DNA of 64,000 bases, taken from positions 3,605,928 to 3,669,927 of the forward strand of contig OX337235.1 of the NCBI GenBank assembly GCA_946965045.2. Direction: 5' to 3'. This DNA is from Epithemia pelagica. Its lineage: Eukaryota; Bacillariophyta; Bacillariophyceae; Surirellales; Surirellaceae. Position numbers and translations under genes: made by a program. The notes below the pieces were generated by a model, which was not told the DNA's origin, did no database searches, and worked only from the letters and a program-made list of their open reading frames with translations. Positions 11,920-20,487 of the stretch are shown one piece after another. The stretch's first letter is position 1; the number at the start of each line of letters is the position of its first letter.

Positions 11920-13250
11920 CACGTTTGGTGTTCTTGTGGTTGTGTCTTTGGGGTTGGTTGGTTTGGTTCAATTGGATTTGGTTTGGTTTGGTGGATCGTT
12001 CTCCCAATCCACAAACAAGTGATAAATGAGGCCGGCAGCAACAACAACACTAGCAACAACCAACAATCCGGAGAGAATCCAAACTGCCTGCTGATTTGGG
12101 GTGGGAAGCCTTGTCGTGAATTTGAGACAGAGCGAAACCTTTTGCTTTTTTTGGAAATTTGACACTTTCTGCAGTGCTGTTCTCCTTGGGAAATTTACAG
12201 TATCTACTGTTTTACTGTAGAAATCATGTCCGACCTTCTGGGCCTTGTCTGGAGGGCTTATCCAAGTCGCCTTGAATGTCCGAGATTCGTGTCGAATTCG
12301 TTATGGGAAGGGAGAAGTTTCCGAATTGACATGACCAACAAAATTTGGTAGGACCATCTTCGAGCCTTGGGGCCAGATGATTCCTGTTGGATTGCTCCAC
12401 AAACTTTAACTACCCATCGGGTAAAGTGTTAAATCATGTATATACTGTATTAAATATTTTAGTTTTATATCGCGCTTGGTAGTTTATCGGAGCGGGGCTT
12501 TTTCCTGGAACCGTTCCACGACCTCAAGTCCAACCCAGATAATAAGAAGGGCGAGATCTTATTGCGACCTAAAGAATCTTACGAGATTCTCCTAAGCGAT
12601 AGTTGTGTCGTGTACGACCGACTGTATCACAAGGACCTACAAGCATAAATGTACAATCCATTGAGGCCCTGCCAACTTCCAGGACTTCACGTGCCTCTGC
12701 GCGCGCGACGGGCGATTGTGTGGGGGAACGCAACACCTCTCGTTTCTCTCTCCCATTTTGCGAAATGCGAATCTCGCTGCCCACCTTTACAAAAACTCTC
12801 TCGTTGAAGAGACCCCCAAACGTCATTCGCAACATCCATAGTTCCAGTTTCAACCAACGTACAAACTCTTGATCGGAAATAACATTCAACAACCCCAAAC
12901 AAAAAAAACAACTTCCAATACCTTGGACCAATTGTGGAGGGAGTCTGGCCTCTTTACTACTGCGCAATCCGCGTCATGACAAAGCCTACCACAACACCAA
13001 AACGAGAAAGCAAACACAACAAACGAATGCAATAAGTTGTTGTTGCAAAGGGGTTATTGAAGAATATCCTTTTAACAAACTCAATTAATGATGATATGGT
13101 ATATACAGGGGCGCCTTCAATGGGATCGGCCGCAACCGGAGATTGCGTGATCAACCAAGCGTTACACAGGGTGGTACTCTTGTTTCTTCTTCTTCTTCTT
13201 CATTTGAGACATGCAGTATGTATGACTGGGACGGGAAGCTTTCGCCAGGA
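11920..13250. other. intergenic region with conserved Na/Pi 3' flank
   Basis: Mostly 5' flank of the long Na/Pi cotransporter and 3' flank of the next copy. No coding region is supported; a 132-codon open frame near 12569-12967 has no recognisable content. Near 13143-13170 the reverse complement matches GTGTAACGC.TGGTTGATCACG found 3' of the other Na/Pi copies at 27636 and 50459, so a 3' UTR block is conserved. AT-rich sequence lies at 12446-12470. Confidence 0.5.
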
Positions 13251-15215
13251 CTAAGCACTCGCATCTTCATCGAAAGTGTCATTCTTGGTCAAATCCTCCT
13301 CGGGTTCCTTATCGTCTTCTTCGGCTTGGGGCTCTTCCTCTACGTCATCTTCGTCGACCAAGCCGGTATGTTCGGTCAAGGCCGCCACACGAGCCTTGAG
13401 GAATTCCATGTCATCGGGCAATTCCTTGAGGGCAATCCTCTTGCGTTCTCGTTCCGTCATGCAATTGTAACACTTTTCGCGACCGTCCATGTACAAGCAC
13501 CAATAGGTCAAGTAGGCCAAGATCAAGACGAGCACAATTACCAAGAAACTACCCAAGACCTTGAAGCCCTTGGTATCTTCTTCAAAGAGGGCCGAAAGTC
13601 CCAAAAAGAAGAGAGGGACCACGACAAACATGACGAAAATGTATACCAAGGGGAATCCACGCCACAAACGAGTGGCACGACCCAAACGGCGAGCCGCAAA
13701 CAGGGGCAACTGACGCATAAACGGGACGGGGTAAAAGATGCAGATACCGGAAATGTTGAAAAACAAGTGCGCCAAGGCCACTTGCAACGCGTCAATCGTA
13801 TCGGCCACCATAGCAGCCGTAATGCCGGTCAAGGTGGTTCCAATATTGGCACCCAAGGTCAAGGGGTACATTTGTTCCAAACGAAGGGCTCCCATACCAA
13901 CCAAGGGTGTCAAAGTCGAAGTGGTAATGGAGGAAGACTGCACAAGCATGGTAATACCAGCCCCAATCGCAATGGCAACGTATCCATTCACATCCGTGGC
14001 CTTGTAGACAATACGAGTGGACATGCCGAGCAACATCTTTTGCAAAATGGCGACAATACCCAACAAGCAAGTAAACAAGATGAGAATGGCGATAAAGAAC
14101 ACGACACCACCGGAAACCTTGTCGTCCTGGGCGGTCGCATCTTCGGAAAAGAAGGCGGGGCAAAAGTTGTGGTCCTTGTCACAGGCAATCAAACCAAACT
14201 TTTTGCCGCAAGACTTGTAGGTGGGAGTACCTTCACATTCGTTGGGGTAAAAGTCGTCACAGGTCGCTTCGTCATTGGCAATGGCCTTGGTAACCTTCTT
14301 GTTGGCAATAATCACACGCTTACCCAAGGGGGAAACAATCTTTTTGACCGGTCCTTCCCACTTTTCGCCTTCCTTGACTTTGGCATTCTTGACCATGGCA
14401 CCAGTCAACGCGTCCAAATATCCTGTAATGACTTCCACCGGAAGAAGGATGGCGACCGACATGAAGTTAAACATGTCATGCACGGTGGCACCGGCAAAGG
14501 CACGTTCGAGTTGGTCTCCATCACCCATTTGACCCATGGCCACAATGGTGTTGGTGACGGAGGTTCCAATATTCGCACCCATGATCATGTAAATGCCTTG
14601 TTGAACGGAAATCGTGTCACCCACCAAGGAAACAATAATCGAAGTCGTGGTAGAGGACGATTGCAAGAGAACTGTGGCGAGAATACCAATCATGAGGCCG
14701 GCAATGGGGTTGGTATCGTCTCCAAACAACTCTCCGGCACGACATCCGGACATGACTTTGGCACCGGTTCCCAGCAATTCGAGACCAAACAGGAAAAAGT
14801 AGAGGAGGAGGGCGACGCTAATGACACCAATGGCAATCAAGCCCCATTCTCCGGGCGTGTGGCAGCAGCAAGTGCGGCAAACTTCTTCCCAGGTGGCATC
14901 GCCAAATTCGTCATCGACATCAAAGTCCGCGTCTCCAAAGTGGACCGATCCAGTGACACGATCCTTGCGGGTCCGAATCTTGTGTTCTTCTGGCTTGAGG
15001 GCGTCATGGTCATCGTCCACTGGACCATCTTCATCCTGCTCGTGCGGAAACTCGTTTTGGGGATCTTCTTGTTCCTAATGAGAGTGTCGTGGAAAACAAA
15101 AGAAAACAACAGCAAGCAAGACGGTGAGTTGAGCCCATGCGCGGTTCCAATGTTTTGGCAGCTTTGAAAGAACACGAATTGCTCCATTGTCATGATCTTT
15201 TTGTCCACGTACCAT
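13251..15215 (-). CDS. SLC34-type Na+/phosphate cotransporter, copy 2
   Basis: Exon 1 is the ATG alone (15215-15213), followed by GTACGT; exon 2 is 15074-13251 after CATTAG|, giving 608 aa and a 138-bp intron. The same arrangement is found in the plus-strand paralogue at 25573. After an acidic N-terminus of about 65 residues come HFGDADFDVDDEFGDATWEE, a CRTCCCH cysteine cluster and about ten hydrophobic segments with QSSSTTTS and QSSSITTS repeats. A Cys-rich loop (CDDFYPNECEGTPTYKSC) lies between the halves. The C-terminus is cytosolic-like and acidic, with a coiled-coil-like ELPDDMEFLKARVAALTEH. It shares most residues with the copy at 25573-27602 and lies head to head with it, with the DIRS-like element in between. 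Confidence 0.88.
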
Positions 15216-15504
15216 GGTACTAGGGTGTTGCTGCTTAATGCTTGTTGCCCACACAAATACACGGGGAATTTTTCAGATTCGAGGACCTCCGAATTGTGAG
15301 CTCTGTCGCTTCTTTCTTTTGTGGTTTTGAATTGTGTGCTGGAAATGGCACGTCCTCTCACTGGATTGTTTGATGAAAAAAAGATCGCACCTTTCAACGG
15401 TGAAACCCTTTTGGTTGAGTGACAGCGTCTTCTCATCTTTTGATCTTTTGAAAACCGATAGAGTGTAAACTACAGACGCTCCGATCTCCGATAGATAAGA
15501 CTGC
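15216..15504. other. 5' flank of Na/Pi copy 2
   Basis: No gene is supported. This should contain the promoter of the minus-strand Na/Pi gene. By eye it does not match the 5' flank of the inverted paralogue (25400-25572), so the two genes share coding sequence but probably not control sequence. Confidence 0.4.
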
Positions 15505-15601
15505 GAAGAGACGCTTGTACGACAAACATCCTTGGCACGTGCCGTTTCGGTCTGTCCGAGAGATCGCAGTCGGTTCTGTCACCGAAAACTTGGTCCGTCG
15601 G

Positions 15602-16258
15602 ATGCTCGCCTCGCGTCGAGGAGGCGGAGCAGTCGCACCCCTGTTGTCGGTCGCGGAGTCTGGCCAGCATCGGCCACGTCACTCCACCCAGTACAGACAC
15701 CGAAGAGACGCTTGGACAAACATCCTTGGCACGTGCCGTTTCGGTCTGTCCGAGAGATCGCAGTCGGTTCTGTCACCGAAAACTTGGTCCGTTGAGATTT
15801 GTAAACAAGATTCTAAATCTAAACGATAGACACATAGTTTTGCCGAAGGCCTCTGAAACCAAAAAATGGCTCAAGGGGAAATTTAAAGATTAGCTAACTA
15901 GAATCGTTGCGATCTCGAACTCGTCTCGTAGTCGTTGCAAAGATGCTGAACCCAAGAAGAGTGAGCTCTTCTCACGCTCCAACGACTCTGCATCAGGGTC
16001 ATTTTTTGGTGTCGGCAAAACTATGTGTCTATTGTTTAGATTTAGAATCTTGTTTACAAATCTCAACGGACCAAGTTTTCGGTGACAGAACCGAATGCGA
16101 TATCTCGGACAGACCGAAACGGCACGTGCCAAGGATGTTTGTCGTAGTGTCTCTTCGGTGTCTGTACTGGGTGGAGTGACGTGGCCGATGCTGGCCAGAC
16201 TCCGCGACCGACAACAGGGGTGCGACTGCTCCGCCTCCTCGACGCGAGGCGAGCATCC
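15602..16258. repeat. large palindrome left of DIRS-like element
   Basis: The left arm 15602-15836 is nearly the reverse complement of 16015-16258. The arms read through the terminal-repeat segment, a segment of about 80 bp (CCTTGGCACGTGCCGTTTCG) and a segment of about 55 bp (GTAAACAAGATTCTAAATCT). The 178-bp spacer contains a 116-bp direct repeat of sequence next to the right terminal repeat. A further direct copy of the 80-bp segment lies at 15522-15600. Transcribed, this would form a hairpin with arms of about 235 bp. Confidence 0.85.
15887..16002. repeat. DIRS-associated direct repeat, left copy
   Basis: 116 bp starting AGATTAGCTAACTAGAATCG and ending GCATCAGGGTCAT. It matches 23389-23504 in the same orientation with only a few substitutions. 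The sequences on the right sides of the two copies differ. Confidence 0.9.
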
Positions 16259-16291
16259 GATTTGATTCCCATAATCGGAAGTTTTAGGATG
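16158..16291. repeat. DIRS-like inverted terminal repeat, 3' side
   Basis: 134 bp starting GTGTCTGTACTGGGTGGAGT and ending GAAGTTTTAGGATG. It is the reverse complement of 23502-23635 with very few differences. It lies just beyond the end of the tyrosine recombinase reading frame. Confidence 0.9.
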
Positions 16292-16341
16292 GCTCCACTA
16301 CCATCAAACCCGATATTACAATCCAACGATGTCCAGCTGGG

Positions 16342-19300
16342 CTAGAAGTCGAGATGGAGAGTGGTGGGGAAGTGATGTTGGGGATCTTGGCCATTGAAGG
16401 TGTTAGAGAGGTTTTCATCTGGTGATTCGAGAGCAGTCTCGCTGTTCGTTTGAAGGGCCCGATCAACGAGGTTGTCGAGTCGGTTCCGCAGGTGTTCCAG
16501 GGAGGCGATGCGGGAAGCTGTTGTTGAGTTGTCAACATGCCGAAAGTCGGTAGTGTTGAGCATTAATTGGGCCATGCCCGTGGTCCATTCAAGAACCTGT
16601 GGTCGGATATATTTCATGAAAGCGGTCGAACTCCATCTTCCAAGAATCATTATCTTGACGACGGAACAATCAGCCAGGAACAGGGCCATGGCGGCTCCTG
16701 ATCTGAGAGAGTGCATGCCGATATCCATTGGGTGGTAGCCAAAGGCGTTGACTCCGCCGCCCAATACACAGGTTTCTCGTAACAGGTTGCGAGTATCTTC
16801 TTGTCGGACGAAGCGAGGGGGAAGGGATGGGTTGGATGGGTCAAACCAACAATTCACTGTCGTGGATGGGGGAGCTTTCGGACGGTAGTGGAGAATCCGA
16901 CGAATGACGCGGCCCCAGAGAAGGACTGGGTCGAGGATGGGGTCATTCGTTCTGCTCTGAGTACGAGTTTCAGCTTTGTGGTTGTTCTTTTGGTCTCGGA
17001 ACGTTATCGAGACGTACTTCGCGAGGTGGTGAAAGGTCAGCGACGACGGCTTTGAAGGTGGAGAAGTCGTAGACGCGTGGTGGGTTGGTGAGTCTGTTGG
17101 TTCGACAACAGTGGAGCCAGAGGAAACGGAGATGTTTGGCGGTAATGGCTTTCTCTCGTTTTTCGGGGGGGGGGTCCAAATTTGACCACGCGCGATTGAG
17201 GGAGGCGACGAGGGGGTGGACGTGATGGCTGTCTTGACAGTGGCAGGGGCTCGGCGGGTCATGATGCCGGAAGCACGATGCCAAGTCTCCAATGGCTTGG
17301 CCAAGAGTGCTTGCTCGAAGAGGGTTCGAGCGGTCGCGATTCTTGGTGAATTCGGCGTCTCGGAGGGATTGCAAGAAGGAACATGCGATGCTGGCTCTGT
17401 GGTTGGGTGCTTTGATGGACTCGAGGAGTGGATCGTGACCGAATCCAATCTTGTCGAGGTGTTCTGTCCATCGCTCCCAGACTTTGTCGCGCTTTTGGTG
17501 TGCTCCTTCGGTCTTGCCAAAGAAGATTCTGGACACGCTGGCACGATCGAGGAGATCCAGCATGTAATCTCGTTGGGGAGTGGTTTGATGCAAAAATTCG
17601 CAGGAATCTGGGAACAAAAATTTTTGTGAAGAAAAAGGGTAAGTTCGTTATCGTTAAGACGCCAATGTCGTGACAAGATATCTGACACATCGTTCTTGCT
17701 CCCTGGAATATGCTCGGCTTGAAGGGAGAACTTGTGGTGAAGAATAAGTTCTGTTAGCTTCTTGGAGACTTGGACATGCAACGGCTTGTCAGATCCGAAG
17801 GATGATTTGTACATCCAGCCGACGGCGGACGAGTTGTCGGAGAGACTCAGTACGGCGGAGTTTTCTTCGATGCCATCGAACCAACAATCAACCCACATTG
17901 ACACAACAATTGCGATGTATTCAAAGAGATTGTTGGTGGTGGATGATGGGTCGAGTTGGGCAAGAGCTTGGAGTCTTGCTGGGTCGATTCGGAAGCGCCA
18001 TGCTCTACCGGAGCGAACCGAGTAACCGCCCATCCCTTCGGGGCAGGAGTCGGCATGGAAGAGATGGGTGGGAACGCGACAAACCAGTCGATTGAGCGAG
18101 ATGCCGTTGTGGGCATGTTGGAGGAGAGACGGCCACATTTCAAGATCCTTGGCGATGGAGTCTGGAATGGAGTACCGATAGAATGATGGAGGGACGTCTC
18201 TGTTGGGTCGAGGACGTTTCGGATTCTTATTGGTCTCTGGTGGTTTTGCTTTCTGTTTCTGTCGGAACGCTCGTTCAATGAAGGTTTGGTACTCGCGAAG
18301 GCGAGACAACCAAAAGGATGCGTGGGGTATGCCTTTGGTGGCATGTAATAATTTTCCAATCAAACTGCGGAGGTTGTGGAAGGTGGTGCGACGGGTCTTG
18401 AGAAGATGTTGTACTTCTCGGGTCCAACCAATCAGTTTGTCTTTTGGGAGACAAAGGAGGAGTCGTCTTGTGTCAACAATCCACCCGAGAACTCGTTGTT
18501 CTTCAGCGGGTGCACCTTCGGCTTCGAGTTTGTCGGCTTCCAGCATATCTTTTCGTGTAATTGGTTCGTCCTTGGCAACTGGTCGTGTCATGAGATGGAC
18601 GACGAGAGGAACGATGCTCGGACATCGGCCGAGGTGAGGGTTGGTTGCAAGGAAGACTTGTATCATATCATCCAGATATGAATCGTGAAAACCATGGGGA
18701 CGAGTTGGGACGCTGACGGCCAATTCACAGGCGGGTGCAATGGGAATGGCCTCTGGGAGATATTTGGGTCCTCCAATTCCTTCTTGGAGGGGCGATTGAC
18801 AAAGGTCTGGCTGCCATTCGTCGAAATCGGCCAGGTCGTTGCAGAAGTCAGTTCCAATTTCCGAGACGATGGAAAATTCATCCGGGTTGGCGGAAGCTCC
18901 AAACGTCAAGCAGAGATTGAGGTGGGCAAAGGAATTGGAGGGATCGATGGTTATATTCCTTGCTGCAACATCGCCGTCGCCGTGAACTCGGCGGTATGCT
19001 GAGGACCAATCAAACTTGCTGATAAGGATACGATCGGTGGGAAATGCCAGACGCAATGCAACGATTTGATGGAGGACTCTATCTAAACAGTGACCCATCA
19101 CAAGGTCAATCAATTTGCTTTGATCAATCAAATCGTTGGTCGAGGGGCAAAATCCGAGGGAAAAGGATTGGTCGTGTGTCAAACGGTCTTTCGGAACAAG
19201 GTCGCCGTTGGCATCAATTCCCATTTGGTGGGCGACACGCATGGGACTGATTCGACTATGCTTGATGCGTTTGGCACAGTTGAATATGATTGGAAGAGAG

Positions 19301-20487
19301 AATCCTTTAGAAGCGTCTTTCCGGAGAACTTTCGAAAGAGCTTCAGGATTTTTCTTGCCAGAAGCGTGATTGCCGTATTCGAGGATTGCCTCGTTTTCAG
19401 CGCGTCTGGCTGGCTCGTCTTCCTCAGCTGTGAGAGGATAGGAGACACCATGCGTGATATTGTGGTGAAACCGTGACCAGTATGGGTGGCCGGCTAGGAG
19501 TGGTTCGAGAATTTGGGCTGTGCGAAATTCCGAGCCGGGTGTGATGACGGAGTCGGGGTGACTGTCGATCACTCGTTGCATGTCAAAATCAAACCGTTCA
19601 ATCAGCTGTGAATTGAAGGTTGCATTGGACAAAACAACAGAATCGTCGATAGAGTGACGGAAGGGTGATGGCTTGGGGGTTGGTGGCTCGTGATCGGCGA
19701 TGAAAAGCATGACAGAGAGACGGATTGGGTGGCGAATCGGTTGGAGTGGGGGAGGGGCCAGTCTTGTGGGAAAGATTTCGGAAATCTCGTTGGGAAGGTA
19801 GCATTTGCCAGAACTTGGGGAACTGAACGTCGTGTCATCTGCGATATTAAACTCACCTAGTAATTTGAAATCCGCTTGTCGAGCCTGTTCCAATCGTTTT
19901 ACATTCCTTGCTAGGGGCTTGCCTGTGAAATCAGACCCGATGATCGCGGAGGAACTTCCTGGGAGAGATTCCGCGATTTGTGAGGGCAGATTTTCGGAAT
20001 AAGAACTTGGGGGACTTGGGGGTCTTGTAGAAGAATCAACGGTAAGGGAATCTGTTGGGTGATCCTTGGTAGTTGGTCGGGGGTGACTGTTGGCAGTCGT
20101 GGGGCTGGAAGTGGGTGCGTCAACGGACGCGGATATCTTGGGAGCAGAATCAGACGTGATGACACATTGATTCTGAACGGACGAGATCAGATCGGAGAGT
20201 TCTCGTTGACGAGTCTCTGGATATCTTGAATAATCCTGGGTGATGTGATGAATCAAGAAAGGATTCGCAGTGCTTGGAATCTTGGGTTTGTGGTCTGACG
20301 ACGGTGTCGCCAATGGGGGAAGGAAAGATGGGACAATTTCGGATGAGAGTGGTGGAGGTGGAGCAAGAGGCTTCAAGTGGGAAGAAGACTCCGCAACTAT
20401 AGTATTACTATTAATGGTGGGTTGAGAGTCGTCTCGCGACAAAAGAGGAGGAATCGAAGATGAGGCAACAATCAACCCGTCCTGGCG
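16342..20487 (-). CDS. DIRS-type pol: reverse transcriptase, RNase H, tyrosine recombinase
   Basis: About 1,380 codons without an ATG at the front. The frame opens right after the gag stop (TGA at 20490-20488) and is the same frame as gag, so it may be made by read-through. The RT has KFDWSSAYRRVHG and the catalytic YLDD (near residue 600). The RNase H region starts LFHADSCPEGMGGYSV (near 805) and includes LSDNSSAVGWMY. The C-terminal tyrosine recombinase shows HSLRSGAA (near 1255), GRW and the nucleophile in FMKYIR (Tyr near 1289), which is the H-x-x-R...W...Y order of active enzymes. No methyltransferase domain was noticed. The enzyme would copy the RNA into DNA and insert a circular intermediate by site-specific recombination. 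The frame is unbroken, so the copy looks young. Confidence 0.88.
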   Translation of the reverse strand, partial: RQDGLIVASSSIPPLLSRDDSQPTINSNTIVAESSSHLKPLAPPPPLSSEIVPSFLPPLATPSSDHKPKIPSTANPFLIHHITQDYSRYPETRQRELSDLISSVQNQCVITSDSAPKISASVDAPTSSPTTANSHPRPTTKDHPTDSLTVDSSTRPPSPPSSYSENLPSQIAESLPGSSSAIIGSDFTGKPLARNVKRLEQARQADFKLLGEFNIADDTTFSSPSSGKCYLPNEISEIFPTRLAPPPLQPIRHPIRLSVMLFIADHEPPTPKPSPFRHSIDDSVVLSNATFNSQLIERFDFDMQRVIDSHPDSVITPGSEFRTAQILEPLLAGHPYWSRFHHNITHGVSYPLTAEEDEPARRAENEAILEYGNHASGKKNPEALSKVLRKDASKGFSLPIIFNCAKRIKHSRISPMRVAHQMGIDANGDLVPKDRLTHDQSFSLGFCPSTNDLIDQSKLIDLVMGHCLDRVLHQIVALRLAFPTDRILISKFDWSSAYRRVHGDGDVAARNITIDPSNSFAHLNLCLTFGASANPDEFSIVSEIGTDFCNDLADFDEWQPDLCQSPLQEGIGGPKYLPEAIPIAPACELAVSVPTRPHGFHDSYLDDMIQVFLATNPHLGRCPSIVPLVVHLMTRPVAKDEPITRKDMLEADKLEAEGAPAEEQRVLGWIVDTRRLLLCLPKDKLIGWTREVQHLLKTRRTTFHNLRSLIGKLLHATKGIPHASFWLSRLREYQTFIERAFRQKQKAKPPETNKNPKRPRPNRDVPPSFYRYSIPDSIAKDLEMWPSLLQHAHNGISLNRLVCRVPTHLFHADSCPEGMGGYSVRSGRAWRFRIDPARLQALAQLDPSSTTNNLFEYIAIVVSMWVDCWFDGIEENSAVLSLSDNSSAVGWMYKSSFGSDKPLHVQVSKKLTELILHHKFSLQAEHIPGSKNDVSDILSRHWRLNDNELTLFLHKNFCSQIPANFCIKPLPNEITCWISSIVPACPESSLARPKEHTKSATKSGSDGQNTSTRLDSVTIHSSSPSKHPTTEPASHVPSCNPSETPNSPRIATARTLFEQALLAKPLETWHRASGIMTRRAPATVKTAITSTPSSPPSIARGQIWTPPPKNERKPLPPNISVSSGSTVVEPTDSPTHHASTTSPPSKPSSLTFHHLAKYVSITFRDQKNNHKAETRTQSRTNDPILDPVLLWGRVIRRILHYRPKAPPSTTVNCWFDPSNPSLPPRFVRQEDTRNLLRETCVLGGGVNAFGYHPMDIGMHSLRSGAAMALFLADCSVVKIMILGRWSSTAFMKYIRPQVLEWTTGMAQLMLNTTDFRHVDNSTTASRIASLEHLRNRLDNLVDRALQTNSETALESPDENLSNTFNGQDPQHHFPTTLHLDF

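Noticed and set aside
12569-12967. 132-codon open frame on the minus strand
   Set aside because: No motif, no conserved paralogue in the window, and it lies in the flank between two transporter genes.
15505-16300. CRISPR-like array from the repeated segments left of the DIRS element
   Set aside because: Repeats are few, long, in both orientations and without regular spacers; they belong to retrotransposon ends.
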